From NCBI GenBank assembly GCA_003044455.1, contig POWY01000003.1:124001-188000 (forward strand): a stretch of DNA of 64,000 nt. Direction: 5' to 3'. Source of the stretch: Neisseria bergeri. GTDB taxonomy: Bacteria > Pseudomonadota > Gammaproteobacteria > Burkholderiales > Neisseriaceae. Made by a program: the position numbers and the translations under genes. Shown here piece after piece: positions 1 to 8,553 of this stretch. Position 1 is the first letter of the stretch. Each line of letters opens with the position of its first letter. The notes under the pieces were generated by a model that was not told the origin of the DNA, searched no databases, and was given only the letters and a program-made list of their open reading frames with translations.

Positions 1-229
1 CAGCCTGGAAACGCCCGGGGACGCCTGCTGTTGCTTTTTTTGCACCACGCCACAACAGGAAGCTGCCAATTACGCCCAACAGGACGGCAAAAAAGACGGC
101 ATCAAGGTTAATAAACGAAAAATCAGCAATGTTTTTCAGTCCCTGACCCTGAGTAACATCCGACAAACTGGTCAAGCTCTGCAAGTGGTGCTTGATGTAG
201 TCGGCAGCGGTAATGGTTTCACCTGCCAT
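1..229 (-). CDS. atpB: ATP synthase F0 subunit a, N-terminal part (cut by window edge)
   Basis: This is the first 76 codons of the proton-channel subunit a of the F1F0 ATP synthase, an inner-membrane protein. The product starts MAGETITAADYIKHHL and passes into a hydrophobic stretch (INLDAVFFAVLLGVIGSFLLW), the first membrane helix. The start codon is complement 227-229 and overlaps the end of atpI by 11 bases, as is usual for translationally coupled atp genes. The rest of the gene lies beyond base 1. The assignment rests on the N-terminal sequence and on its place directly after atpI. Confidence 0.9.
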   Translation of the reverse strand, partial: MAGETITAADYIKHHLQSLTSLSDVTQGQGLKNIADFSFINLDAVFFAVLLGVIGSFLLWRGAKKATAGVPGRFQA

Positions 230-572
230 AATCTTTCACTCTCAACAATACTAAAAAAACCAGATGGCTGACACCGAGTAGCCCCATCAGAAACGGGGCG
301 AACACCAGCGATTGATGCCATATTGCAAATACGGCGAACATGGACAACAGCGACAGCACTACTTTTAAAATCTCTCCGAAGACGAACATCCTGCTTTGCA
401 GAAAGGGGTTTCCCCTGAAAAGTTTTAAAAGTAAAACTGCAACAAACGTGGGAAGCAGATAGGACAAACCGCCCCCGACCGCCGAAAGGAATCCGGCAAA
501 ACCCCATACGGCAAAGGCAACTGCGGCGCATATGGACAATACGGCGGATTGTAGGATGATAATCTGCTTCAT
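219..572 (-). CDS. atpI: ATP synthase assembly protein AtpI
   Basis: The 117-residue product is very hydrophobic, with about four membrane helices (for example AVLSICAAVAFAVWGFAGFL near the N terminus and LVFAPFLMGLLGVSHLVFLVLL near the C terminus). Its size and position as the first gene of the atp operon identify it as subunit I, a helper for c-ring assembly and possibly Mg2+ supply. It overlaps atpB by 11 bases. A good sigma-70 promoter lies just upstream (complement 610-638). The sequence of AtpI is weakly conserved, so position carries much of the call. Confidence 0.85.
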   Translation of the reverse strand: MKQIIILQSAVLSICAAVAFAVWGFAGFLSAVGGGLSYLLPTFVAVLLLKLFRGNPFLQSRMFVFGEILKVVLSLLSMFAVFAIWHQSLVFAPFLMGLLGVSHLVFLVLLRVKDYGR

Positions 573-609
573 AAAGGGAATGTTTCCGCCTCGGATTTGA
601 GGCGCGGCT

Positions 610-638
610 AATATAATTTAGAAGCCTTATTACGTCAA
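610..638 (-). promoter_or_regulatory. Predicted sigma-70 promoter of the atp operon
   Basis: On the minus strand there is a -35 box TTGACG (complement 633-638), a 17-base spacer and a -10 box TATATT (complement 610-615). It points into atpI, whose start is about 40 bases downstream. It is the best promoter match in the 230 bases between parB and atpI, so the atp genes probably do not depend on read-through from parB. Confidence 0.65.
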
Positions 639-781
639 GCGACAGTTAATCTTTGTGAAACAACGTATCCCAATCCGCCGCGCCCGCCGCCTGAATAACG
701 GCAGCAGGTGTTATTCTAACACACATTACATATAATTACAGATTATTGGAAAGTTTGTCCGAATTTCTTTACGTTTTATGT

Positions 782-793
782 TTCAGACGGCAT
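782..793. repeat. Single DNA uptake sequence downstream of parB
   Basis: One inverted AT-DUS (TTCAGACGGCAT) lies immediately after the parB stop codon. No second copy is close enough to form the usual terminator hairpin. The 230-base parB-atpI gap otherwise holds the atp promoter and AT-rich sequence without a gene. Confidence 0.8.
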
Positions 794-804
794 ATCCCGC
801 AAAA

Positions 805-1665
805 TTAAGGCCGGTAATCTATGCCCAACTGCTTCAAAATGTGGTCGAAGGTTTCGGGCGTGTCGAAATGCAGGACAATTTTGCCTTTTTTGTGGTTGGC
901 GGTTTTGATTTCGGCGTTGACACCCAGTTTTTCAGTCAGCAAATCATTCAGGCGGCCGAGGTCGGCGGCGGCAGTTTTTTTGGGCTCGGGACGTTTGTTT
1001 TGAAGGGCGGCTTGGCTGCGGCGTTCGACTTCGCGCACCGACCAGCCGTTTTTAACGGCCTTTTGCGCCAACTCGAGCTGTTCTACGACGGGGAGGGTCA
1101 GCAACGCACGGGCATGCCCCATTTCCAGGCGGCGTTGGTAAAGCATTTCCTGCACGGGTTCGGGCAGGCTTAAAAGGCGCAGGCTGTTGGAAATCGCGCT
1201 TCGGCTTTTGCCGACGGCTTTGGCTATGGTTTCGTGGGTCAGCCCGAACTCGTCGGCAAGGCGTTTCAAGCCTTGTGCTTCTTCGATGGGGTTGAGGTTT
1301 TCGCGCTGGAGGTTTTCAATCAAACCCATTGCCAGCGCGGTTTCGTCGCTGATGGTTTTGATAACGGCGGGGATTTCGGACAGGCCGGCAATCTGTGCGG
1401 CGCGCCAACGGCGTTCGCCTGCAATCAGTTCGTATCGGGACAGTCCGTGTTCGCGCACGATGACGGGTTGTATCACGCCTTGCGCCTTAATCGAATCCGC
1501 CAGCTCCTGCAAGGCTTCGTCATCGATTTGAACACGCGCCTGATAGCGGCCGGGCCGGATATCTTTAACCGCAACCGCAGTCAGCCGGTCGCCGCTGCTG
1601 TTGTCCGCGCCGTTGGCGAGCAGCGAATCCAATCCGCGCCCCAATCCGCCTTTTACTTTTGCCAT
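805..1665 (-). CDS. parB: Chromosome partitioning protein ParB
   Basis: ParB binds parS centromere sites near the origin and, as a CTP-dependent clamp, loads onto DNA for segregation with ParA and SMC. The 286-residue product has the typical N-terminal motif GLGRGLDSLL (about 7-16), the CTP-binding box GERRWRAA (83-90), a helix-turn-helix around 130-160 (LTHETIAKAVGKSRSAISNSLRLL) and a C-terminal dimer domain. It is followed by atpI, a common gene order, but no parA is found upstream; ubiX is divergent there. I did not find a parS palindrome in this window. Length and motifs match the family. Confidence 0.95.
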   Translation of the reverse strand: MAKVKGGLGRGLDSLLANGADNSSGDRLTAVAVKDIRPGRYQARVQIDDEALQELADSIKAQGVIQPVIVREHGLSRYELIAGERRWRAAQIAGLSEIPAVIKTISDETALAMGLIENLQRENLNPIEEAQGLKRLADEFGLTHETIAKAVGKSRSAISNSLRLLSLPEPVQEMLYQRRLEMGHARALLTLPVVEQLELAQKAVKNGWSVREVERRSQAALQNKRPEPKKTAAADLGRLNDLLTEKLGVNAEIKTANHKKGKIVLHFDTPETFDHILKQLGIDYRP

Positions 1666-1750
1666 ACCGCCCTCCCGTGCCTATTCAGATAGGATGTTAA
1701 ATCGGGTATTTTATCGGATATTGGGTGTTGCCGACAATTTGTATCCGTGT

Positions 1751-1779
1751 TTATCGGATTTCTGTTTTTTCACTATAAT
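1751..1779 (+). promoter_or_regulatory. Predicted promoter of ubiX
   Basis: A perfect -10 box TATAAT (1774-1779) is preceded at 17 bases by a weak -35 (TTATCG, 1751-1756). It lies 43 bases ahead of the ubiX start in the divergent parB-ubiX gap. Confidence 0.5.
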
Positions 1780-1821
1780 AGCCGGTTTGCCGTTGCAGGC
1801 GGTTTTATGGGGGAGGCGGAG

Positions 1822-2391
1822 ATGGTACGGCGTTTGATTGTCGGCATCAGCGGGGCGAGCGGTTTCCAATACGGCGTAAAGGCTTTGGAACTTTTGCGCG
1901 CGCAGGGAGTCGAAACGCACCTTGTGGTGTCAAAAGGGGCGGAGATGGCGCGCGCTTCGGAAACGGCTTATGCGAAAGACGAAGTGTATGCCTTGGCGGA
2001 CGTTGTCCACCCTGTCGGCAATATCGGGGCGTGCATTGCCAGCGGTACGTTTAAAACGGACGGGATGCTGGTCGCCCCCTGTTCGATGCGGACGCTTGCC
2101 TCGGTCGCGCACGGCTTCGGCGACAACCTCTTGACGCGTGCGGCGGATGTGGTTTTGAAGGAAAGGCGGCGGCTGGTGCTGATGGTACGCGAAACGCCGC
2201 TGAACCTTGCCCATTTGGACAATATGAAGCGGGTAACGGAAATGGGCGGCGTGGTGTTTCCCCCTGTTCCTGCGATGTACCGCAAGCCGCAGACGGCGGA
2301 CGACGTGGTGGCGCACAGTGTCGCACACGCTTTGTCGCTTTTCGGAATCGATACGCCGGATTCGGCGGAATGGCAGGGAATGGCGGATTAA
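1822..2391 (+). CDS. ubiX: Flavin prenyltransferase UbiX
   Basis: UbiX joins a dimethylallyl group to FMN to make the prenylated flavin cofactor used by the decarboxylase UbiD in ubiquinone synthesis. The 189-residue product opens with [20 protein letters not shown], the family's FMN-binding start, and keeps the internal [42 protein letters not shown] block and the C-terminal [11 protein letters not shown] block. I chose the ATG at 1822 because GGGAGG stands six bases ahead of it; an in-frame ATG at 1807 would add five residues. UbiD is not in this window. The gene ends ten bases before a DUS-pair terminator. Confidence 0.93.
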   Translation: MVRRLIVGISGASGFQYGVKALELLRAQGVETHLVVSKGAEMARASETAYAKDEVYALADVVHPVGNIGACIASGTFKTDGMLVAPCSMRTLASVAHGFGDNLLTRAADVVLKERRRLVLMVRETPLNLAHLDNMKRVTEMGGVVFPPVPAMYRKPQTADDVVAHSVAHALSLFGIDTPDSAEWQGMAD

Positions 2392-2400
2392 AGGACAAAA

Positions 2401-2435
2401 ATGCCGTCTGAACACGGATACGGTTCAGACGGCAT
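2401..2435 (+). terminator. DUS-pair terminator after ubiX
   Basis: ATGCCGTCTGAA (2401-2412) and its inverse (2424-2435) form a 12-bp stem with an 11-base loop. Inverted DUS pairs behind genes are a known neisserial terminator type and also serve DNA uptake. Confidence 0.85.
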
Positions 2436-2534
2436 TTGCCCGTCCTTGTTTGATTGGAAACGGCAGCAAACCCAACCTTCCGGATTTCTGCCTTTTCGGG
2501 AATGGCGAAAGTGTGCTTGCGGTTCGGCCGGATA

Positions 2535-2689
2535 TATAGTGGATTAACAAAAATCAGGACAAGGCGACGAAGCCGCAGACAGTACAGATAGTACGGAACC
2601 GATTCACTCGGTGCTTCAGCACCTTAGAGAATCGTTCTCTTTGAGCTAAGGCGAGGCAACGCCGTACCGGTTTTTGTTAATCTACTATA
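2535..2689. repeat. Full-length Correia element (CREE)
   Basis: A 155-bp element with ends TATAGTGGATTAAC and (inverted, one mismatch) GTTAATCTACTATA, containing the characteristic internal block with GTGCTTCAGCACC and AGAATCGTTCTCTTT. It sits between the convergent genes ubiX and metQ, so it separates two terminators and interrupts nothing. Correia elements are MITE-like neisserial repeats that can carry promoters, IHF sites and RNase III sites. Confidence 0.95.
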
Positions 2690-2726
2690 AAACCCTCTTC
2701 TGCAAAATTGCCGCCGCATTCAAAAA

Positions 2727-2755
2727 ATGCCGTCCGAACTGTGTTCGGACGGCAT
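2727..2755 (-). terminator. Terminator of metQ built from variant DUS
   Basis: A 13-bp stem (2727-2739 with 2743-2755) with a three-base loop. Both arms carry the same one-base DUS variant GCCGTCCGAA, so the stem stays perfect. On the minus strand it is followed by a T run (TTTTTTG), giving a good intrinsic terminator for metQ. Confidence 0.8.
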
Positions 2756-2776
2756 TTTTCACGCACCGTTTCCGAT

Positions 2777-3643
2777 TTATTTGGCTGCGCCTTCATTCCA
2801 TGCGGCAGGGTATTTGTAGCCCTCGAAGCGTTTGTGCGCGTAGGCTTTGAACGCGTCGGAGTTGTAGGCCTCGGTTACGTCTTTAAGCCATTGGCTGTCT
2901 TTGTCGGTGGTTTTTACGGCAGACCAGTTGACATAGGCAAAGCTCGGTTCTTGGAACAGGGCTTCGGTCAGCTTCATGCCGCTGCTTATGGCGTAGTTGC
3001 CGTTGACGACGGCAAAATCCACGTCGGCGCGGCTGCGCGGCAGTTGCGCGGCTTCAAGCTCGACGATTTTGATGTTTTTCAGGTTTTCGGCAATATCCGC
3101 TTTGGATGCGGTCAGCGGATTGATGCCGTCTTTGAGTTTAATCCAACCCAGTTCGTTCAGCATCACCAAGGCGCGTGCGAAGTTGGACGGGTCGTTGGGC
3201 GCGGATACGGTGCTGCCGTCTTTGACTTCTTCCAGCGATTTCAGCTTGCCCGGATACAATCCCAAAGGTGCGGTCGGCACTTGGAAGGCTTCTGTAATGT
3301 CCAGATTGTGTTCTTTTTTGAAATCGTCAAGATAGGGTTTGTGTTGGAAGATGTTGATGTCCAACTCGCCCTCCGCCAATGCCAGATTCGGGCGCACATA
3401 GTCGGTAAATTCAACCAGTTTGACGGTATATCCTTTTTTCTCCAGCTCGGCTTGGATTTGCTCTTTGACCATATCGCCGAAGTCGCCGACGGTCGTGCCG
3501 AAGACGATTTCTTTTTTCTCCGCGCCGTTGTCGGCAGAAGGAGCGGCGGCAGAGGCTGCGGGCGCGCTGTCCTGTTGGCCGCCGCAGGCGGCGAGGATGA
3601 GCGCGAGTGCGGCGGCGGAAAGGGTTTTGAAGAAGGTTTTCAT
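2777..3643 (-). CDS. metQ: Methionine ABC importer substrate-binding lipoprotein MetQ (GNA1946 family)
   Basis: MetQ captures methionine and passes it to MetNI. The 288-residue product has a lipoprotein signal (MKTFFKTLSAAALALILAACGG, lipobox cysteine 20), a short Ala/Ser linker and the NlpA-family fold with EIVFGTTVGDFGDMVKEQI and the ligand-region sequence NIFQHKPYLDDF. The start at complement 3643 is chosen because the lipoprotein signal begins there; the open frame extends 11 codons further. It is the last gene of metN-metI-metQ. In the 158 bases between metI and metQ there is a GC-rich hairpin (about 3681-3701) followed by TTTTT on the minus strand, which could lower or separate metQ expression. 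Two DUS lie in the same gap. Confidence 0.95.
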   Translation of the reverse strand: MKTFFKTLSAAALALILAACGGQQDSAPAASAAAPSADNGAEKKEIVFGTTVGDFGDMVKEQIQAELEKKGYTVKLVEFTDYVRPNLALAEGELDINIFQHKPYLDDFKKEHNLDITEAFQVPTAPLGLYPGKLKSLEEVKDGSTVSAPNDPSNFARALVMLNELGWIKLKDGINPLTASKADIAENLKNIKIVELEAAQLPRSRADVDFAVVNGNYAISSGMKLTEALFQEPSFAYVNWSAVKTTDKDSQWLKDVTEAYNSDAFKAYAHKRFEGYKYPAAWNEGAAK

Positions 3644-3801
3644 ATTTTCTCCTGATGTTGTGGCGGTTTCAAACAAAAATGACGGGCAGGAAACCCTGCC
3701 GTCCGGATTCGGCGTTCAGACGGCATTTGCCGTGAGAAGTGGGATTTTATAGCATTTTTGGGATAGCGGTGGAGGTTTTGGCGTTCAGACGGCATTCGGG
3801 T

Positions 3802-4488
3802 TCAACGCTTGTCGAGTTTCCGCGCCAACGCGTTGCCGGTGCTTTGAATCAGGATGACCAGCAGCACGAGGAGGGCAACGATGAAGACGATGACTTCGGT
3901 TTGGTAGCGGTAGTAGCCGTAGCGGATGGCGAGGTCGCCCAAGCCGCCGCCGCCTATCATGCCTGCCGCCGCGCTGTATGACAAAAGCCCGATGGCAAGG
4001 ACGGTGATGCTGGAAACCATACCCGCGCGCGCTTCGTTTAAGAGGACTTTGCGGACGATGGCAACCGGAGGCGCACCCATCGCGGCGGCGGCTTCAATCA
4101 CGCCTTTGGGGACTTCGCGCAGGTTTTGTTCTACCAGTCGGGCAAAATAAAACAATCCTGACACGCTCAACACCAGCGAAGCGGCAACCGGGCCGATGGT
4201 GCTGCCGACGATGGCGCGGGTCGCAGGTATCATCGCAATCATCAGGATGACGAAGGGGAAGGCGCGCATGAGATTGACGAGGTTGTCGAGCAGGAAGTTC
4301 ACCGGCTTGTTGTAATGCAGTTGGCGGCTGGAAGTTACGAAAAGCAACACGCCCAGCAGCGTGCCGAAAACGACGGCGAATGTGGTGGACAAGCCGACCA
4401 TCACGAAGGTTTCGCCCAAGGCGCGGACGATTTCGCCTTTCATACCGATGATGTTGGCGGCGGCTTGTTGGAAGGTCAGGTCTGCCAT
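3802..4488 (-). CDS. metI: Methionine ABC importer permease MetI
   Basis: This is the inner-membrane permease of the methionine importer. The 228-residue product has five predicted membrane helices and the ABC-permease coupling region around EAAAAMGAPPVAIVRKVLLNEA (about 135-160). It starts one base after the metN stop codon, so the two are translated together. Length and order match the metNIQ systems of other bacteria. Confidence 0.93.
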   Translation of the reverse strand: MADLTFQQAAANIIGMKGEIVRALGETFVMVGLSTTFAVVFGTLLGVLLFVTSSRQLHYNKPVNFLLDNLVNLMRAFPFVILMIAMIPATRAIVGSTIGPVAASLVLSVSGLFYFARLVEQNLREVPKGVIEAAAAMGAPPVAIVRKVLLNEARAGMVSSITVLAIGLLSYSAAAGMIGGGGLGDLAIRYGYYRYQTEVIVFIVALLVLLVILIQSTGNALARKLDKR

Positions 4489-4489
4489 T

Positions 4490-5227
4490 TCAGTCCTCTC
4501 TGATGAGTTCGCGCCCGATTTCCGATTGGGCGTGGATTTGGTTGCCGCGTACTTCGACGATTTCGACGACTTTGCCTTTGTCCAAGAGGGCGGCGCGGTC
4601 GCACAGTCGTCTGATGACGCTCATTTCGTGGGTTACGATGACGATGGTTACGTTGAATCGTTTGTTGATGTCTTCCAAACATTCCAAGACGCTGCGCGTG
4701 GTGGCGGGATCGAGGGCGGAAGTGGGTTCGTCGGCGAGGATGACTTGGGGTTTGGACGCGAGTGCGCGGGCGATACCGACGCGCTGTTTTTGTCCGCCGG
4801 AGAGTTGAGCGGGGTAGTGGCCGGCGCGTTCGGTCAGGCCGACGATTTCGAGGCATTCTTTGACACGCGCTTTGATTTTTTCAGACGGCCAACCGGCGAT
4901 TTCCAACGGGAAGGCGACATTGTCGGCAACGGTGCGGTTGCTCAAAAGATTAAACTGCTGAAACACCATGCCGATATTCTGCCGCGCCTGACGCAATGCG
5001 GCGGCATCGAGCGCGGTCAGCTCTTGTCCGCAGACGTTGACCTTGCCCGTGTCGGGACGTTCCAACAGGTTAATCAGCCGCAACAGGGTGGATTTGCCCG
5101 CGCCGGAATAGCCCATCAGCCCGAAAATTTCGCCGTCGCGGATTTCGAGGCTGGTCGGCTCGACGGCGGCAAAACGGGTCTTGTCGCGCGTTTGGTAATG
5201 CTTGGAAACCTTGTCCAAAATAATCAT
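4490..5227 (-). CDS. metN: Methionine ABC importer ATPase MetN
   Basis: MetN powers the methionine importer. The 245-residue product has Walker A GYSGAGKST (39-47), the signature LSGGQKQR, Walker B VILADEPTSALD and the switch histidine in VTHEMSV. It ends near the normal C terminus of the ABC domain, so it lacks the C-terminal regulatory ACT-like (C2) domain that closes E. coli MetN when methionine is high; transinhibition is therefore not expected. The start at complement 5227 (MIILDKV) is preferred, but an in-frame ATG four codons upstream (MGKTMIIL) cannot be excluded. First gene of metNIQ. Confidence 0.93.
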   Translation of the reverse strand: MIILDKVSKHYQTRDKTRFAAVEPTSLEIRDGEIFGLMGYSGAGKSTLLRLINLLERPDTGKVNVCGQELTALDAAALRQARQNIGMVFQQFNLLSNRTVADNVAFPLEIAGWPSEKIKARVKECLEIVGLTERAGHYPAQLSGGQKQRVGIARALASKPQVILADEPTSALDPATTRSVLECLEDINKRFNVTIVIVTHEMSVIRRLCDRAALLDKGKVVEIVEVRGNQIHAQSEIGRELIRED

Positions 5228-5605
5228 TGTCTTTCCCATAAAACAAAGCCCGATGTCGGACACAACGGGCGCGGAAGATAAAGCTGAAATTGTCGGAACG
5301 CTTTAGCTGTTATGCCCGCAAGCTGTGTCAAATCGGCAGGTTAATTTTCGTAGGATATTATCGGGAAAGCGTTTTTTTGTCAATAAAGCAGGAAGCGGGC
5401 AACCATTTCGGACAATGCCGTCTGAAACGGAAAGCGGCAGCGGCACGCGTCCAAACGGTAAATTATTGAAAAATATATTTTATAACGGAAAAGCGTTCCA
5501 AAGGCGGTGCAGTTTCGGCATATAATTCGGGCAAACACCTGTTCAGACGGCATTTTGTCTTTTCCAACCCTGACCGTTCAGGGTTCCGATTCTTAAGGAA
5601 ATCCG

Positions 5606-7453
5606 ATGTACCTACCCTCTATGAAGCATTCCCTGCCGCTGCTGGCGGCCCTGGTGCTTGCCGCGTGTTCTTCGACACACGCGCCCGGCGGCAAGACCCC
5701 GGCAGACAATATAGAAACTGCCGGTCTTTCGGCAAGCGTTCCCACCCGCCCTGCCGAACCCGAAGGAAAAACGCTGGCAGATTACGGCGGCTACCCGTCC
5801 GCACTGGATGCAGTGAAACAGAAAAACGATGCGGCAGTCGCCGCCTATTTGGAAAACGCCGGCGACAGCGCGATGGCGGAAAATGTCCGCAACGAGTGGC
5901 TGAAGTCTTTGGGCGCGCGCAGACAGTGGACGCTGTTTGCACAGGAATATGCCAAACTCAAACCTGAAGGACGCGCCCAAGAAGTCGAATGCTACGCCGA
6001 TTCAAGCCGCAACGACTATACGCGTGCCACCGAACTGGTTAAAAATACGGGCAAACTGCCTTCGGGCTGCACCAAACTGTTGGAACAGGCAGCCGCATCC
6101 GGCTTGTTGGACGGCAACGATGCCTGGAGGCGCGTTCGCGGACTGTTGGCCAACAGCCAAACCACGGACGCACGCAATCTGTCGGCCGCATTGGGCAGCC
6201 CGTTTGACGGCAGCACACAAGGTTCGCGCGAATACGCCCTGTTGAACGTCATCGGTAAAGAGGCGCGTAAATCGCCGAATGCCGCCGCCCTGCTGTCCGA
6301 AATGGAAAGCAGTTTAAGCCCCGAACAGAGCAGTTTCGCGTGGGGCGTATTGGGGCATTATCAGTCGCAAAACCTCAATATACCCGCCGCCTTAGACTAT
6401 TACGGCAAAGTTTCCGACCGCAGACAACTGACCGACGACCAAATCGAATGGTACGCCCGTGCCGCCATGCGTGCCCGACGTTGGGACGAACTAGCTTCCG
6501 TTATCTCGCATATGTCCGAAAAACTGCAAAAAAGCCCGACCTGGCTCTACTGGCTGGCACGCAGCCATGCTGCGCTGGGCAACTTGCAGCAGGCAGCAAA
6601 ACTCTATGAACAGGCAGCCGCAACAGGTAGAAATTTTTATGCCGTACTGGCAGGGGAAGAGTTGGGTCGGAAAATCGATACGCGCAACAATGTTCCCGAT
6701 GCCGATACAAACAGCGTCCGCCGCATGTCGGAAGACGGTGCAGTCAAACGCGCACTGGTATTGTTCCAAAACAGCCAATCTGCCGGCGATGCAAAAATGC
6801 GCCGTCAGGCTCAGGCGGAATGGCGTTTTGCCACACGCGGCTTCGATGAGGACAACCTGCTGACCGCCGCGCAAACCGCGTTCGACCACAAGTTTTACGA
6901 CATGGCGATCAACAGCGCAGAACGCACCGACCATAAACTCAACTACACATTGCGCTACATTTCTCCGTTTAAAGACACGGTAATCCGCCACGCGCAAAAT
7001 GCCGATGTCGATCCGGCGTGGGTTTACGGCCTGATTCGTCAAGAAAGCCGTTTCGTCATGGGCGCGCAATCAGGCGTGGGCGCGCAGGGGCTGATGCAAG
7101 TCATGCCTGCCACCGCGCGCGAAATCGCCGGCAAAATCGGTATGGATGCCGCACAACTTTACACCGCCGACGGCAATATCCGTATGGGGACGTGGTATAT
7201 GGCGGACACCAAACGCCGCCTGCAAAACAACGAAGTCCTCGCCACCGCAGGCTATAACGCCGGCCCCGGCAGGGCGCGCCGATGGCAGGCGGACACGCCC
7301 CTCGAAGGCGCGGTATATGCCGAAACCATCCCGTTTTCCGAAACGCGCGACTATGTCAAAAAAGTGATGACCAATGCCGCCTACTACGCCTCCCTCTTCG
7401 GCACGCCGCACATACCGCTCAAACAGCGTATGGGCACCGTTCCTGCACGCTGA
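5606..7453 (+). CDS. ltgA: Lytic murein transglycosylase LtgA (Slt70 family, lipoprotein)
   Basis: LtgA cleaves peptidoglycan glycan strands to give 1,6-anhydro-muropeptides, the inflammatory fragments released by Neisseria. The 615-residue product has a lipoprotein signal (lipobox LAAC, cysteine 21), a long alpha-superhelical domain typical of Slt70, and a C-terminal lysozyme-like domain with IRQESRF (catalytic Glu about 480), GAQGLMQVMP and AGYNAGPGRARRW. AAGGA seven bases ahead supports the ATG at 5606 over the in-frame ATG at 5621. It stands alone between the divergent met operon and a DUS-pair terminator. The 340-base gap before it holds two DUS and a TATAAT box near 5520. Confidence 0.95.
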   Translation: MYLPSMKHSLPLLAALVLAACSSTHAPGGKTPADNIETAGLSASVPTRPAEPEGKTLADYGGYPSALDAVKQKNDAAVAAYLENAGDSAMAENVRNEWLKSLGARRQWTLFAQEYAKLKPEGRAQEVECYADSSRNDYTRATELVKNTGKLPSGCTKLLEQAAASGLLDGNDAWRRVRGLLANSQTTDARNLSAALGSPFDGSTQGSREYALLNVIGKEARKSPNAAALLSEMESSLSPEQSSFAWGVLGHYQSQNLNIPAALDYYGKVSDRRQLTDDQIEWYARAAMRARRWDELASVISHMSEKLQKSPTWLYWLARSHAALGNLQQAAKLYEQAAATGRNFYAVLAGEELGRKIDTRNNVPDADTNSVRRMSEDGAVKRALVLFQNSQSAGDAKMRRQAQAEWRFATRGFDEDNLLTAAQTAFDHKFYDMAINSAERTDHKLNYTLRYISPFKDTVIRHAQNADVDPAWVYGLIRQESRFVMGAQSGVGAQGLMQVMPATAREIAGKIGMDAAQLYTADGNIRMGTWYMADTKRRLQNNEVLATAGYNAGPGRARRWQADTPLEGAVYAETIPFSETRDYVKKVMTNAAYYASLFGTPHIPLKQRMGTVPAR

Positions 7454-7460
7454 CGTACCG

Positions 7461-7497
7461 ATGCCGTCTGAAACCCGCCCGGCCTTTCAGACGGCAT
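7461..7497 (+). terminator. DUS-pair terminator after ltgA
   Basis: ATGCCGTCTGAA (7461-7472) pairs with its inverse (7486-7497), followed by TTTTA. It is eight bases behind the ltgA stop. Confidence 0.85.
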
Positions 7498-7562
7498 TTT
7501 TATCCCGAACGGCATTGACGGCGAACCATAAATATAAGACAATCCGAAAATTGTTTTTCCTG

Positions 7563-7742
7563 CTTTCTCAAGCAGCTTGACACGGCATAAGCCGACCCGT
7601 TAGGAGGTGATGTTTCCGTCACGGCGCGTATCCCGCCCGCCGAAAGGCACAGCGATACGGAAAACCTACAACACCGTCTGCCCTACCCTTTCCACCGATA
7701 TGATGGGCAGATGCAACAACCGAATTTATTAAAGGAAATAAA
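7563..7742 (+). promoter_or_regulatory. Leader region of rpsU with possible RNA hairpins
   Basis: The 245-base gap before rpsU contains a TTGACA (from about 7577) and three short inverted repeats in a row: CTGCTT...AAGCAG near 7560-7575, GTGA...TCAC near 7606-7622, and CGTATC...GATACG near 7626-7659. This could be a structured mRNA leader. No known riboswitch class was recognised, and the structure is inferred by eye only. Confidence 0.35.
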
Positions 7743-7955
7743 ATGCCTGCAATCCGCGTAAAAGAGAATGAACCATTTGAAGTCGCTATGCGCCGTTTCA
7801 AACGCGCCGTAGAAAAAACCGGCCTGCTGACCGAGCTGCGCGCCCGCGAAGCCTACGAAAAACCGACTACCGAACGCAAACGCAAAAAAGCGGCAGCCGT
7901 AAAACGCCTGCAAAAACGCCTGCGCAGCCAACAACTGCCGCCCAAAATGTACTAA
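7743..7955 (+). CDS. rpsU: 30S ribosomal protein S21
   Basis: S21 is a small basic protein at the anti-Shine-Dalgarno platform of the 30S subunit. The 70-residue product [27 protein letters not shown]... has the family's N-terminal motif and its Lys/Arg-rich tail. AAAGGA precedes the start. In many bacteria it lies in an rpsU-dnaG-rpoD operon; here it is followed by a hairpin terminator and then a yqeY-like gene. Confidence 0.97.
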   Translation: MPAIRVKENEPFEVAMRRFKRAVEKTGLLTELRAREAYEKPTTERKRKKAAAVKRLQKRLRSQQLPPKMY

Positions 7956-7997
7956 ACGTTCAAGTACAGATTACAGGTCAGCCCTGTGATATGAGGA

Positions 7998-8029
7998 CAC
8001 ACCGCAAGACCTGCTCTGCGGTGTGTTTT
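7998..8029 (+). terminator. Intrinsic terminator after rpsU
   Basis: CACACCGCA (7998-8006) pairs with TGCGGTGTG (8017-8025), followed by TTTTG. This is a non-DUS hairpin and lies 42 bases behind the rpsU stop. Confidence 0.75.
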
Positions 8030-8086
8030 GCTTTTCAGACGGCATCGAAACCCGCCGTTTCCATCCGACATCCCAGCGAGGACATT

Positions 8087-8533
8087 ATGAGCCTGAAAAT
8101 CCGCCTTACCGAAGACATGAAAACCGCGATGCGCGCCAAAGACCAAGTTTCCCTCGGCACCATCCGCCTTATCAACGCCGCAGTCAAACAGTTTGAAGTG
8201 GACGAACGCACCGAAGCCGACGATGCCAAAATCACCGCCATCCTGACCAAAATGGTCAAACAGCGCAAAGACAGCGCGAAAATCTACACTGAAGCCGGCC
8301 GCCAGGATTTGGCAGACAAAGAAAACGCCGAAATCGAGGTACTGCACCGCTACCTGCCGCAAATGCTCTCCGCCGGAGAAATCCGTACTGCGGTCGAAGC
8401 CGCCGTTGCCGAAACCGGCGCGGCAGGTATGGCGGATATGGGCAAAGTGATGGGCGTATTGAAAACCCGTCTCGCCGGCAAAGCCGATATGGGCGAAGTC
8501 AACAAAATCCTGAAAGCCGTACTGACCGCCTGA
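8087..8533 (+). CDS. YqeY / GatB-tail-like protein
   Basis: The 148-residue product (MSLKIRLTEDMKTAMRAKDQVSLGTIRLINAAVKQFEVDER...) belongs to the YqeY family, which resembles the C-terminal tRNA-binding tail of GatB. Such proteins often lie between rpsU and dnaG/rpoD, as the neighbour rpsU suggests here. The exact role is unknown; an aid to tRNA amidation or tRNA binding has been suggested for the fold. The start at 8087 is supported by GAGG seven bases upstream. It ends before a DUS-pair terminator. Confidence 0.85.
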   Translation: MSLKIRLTEDMKTAMRAKDQVSLGTIRLINAAVKQFEVDERTEADDAKITAILTKMVKQRKDSAKIYTEAGRQDLADKENAEIEVLHRYLPQMLSAGEIRTAVEAAVAETGAAGMADMGKVMGVLKTRLAGKADMGEVNKILKAVLTA

Positions 8534-8553
8534 TTGCCCGAATATCGGACAAA

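Noticed and set aside
2535-2689. Small mobile element carrying a gene
   Set aside because: Correia elements are non-coding; no ORF of note inside any copy here.
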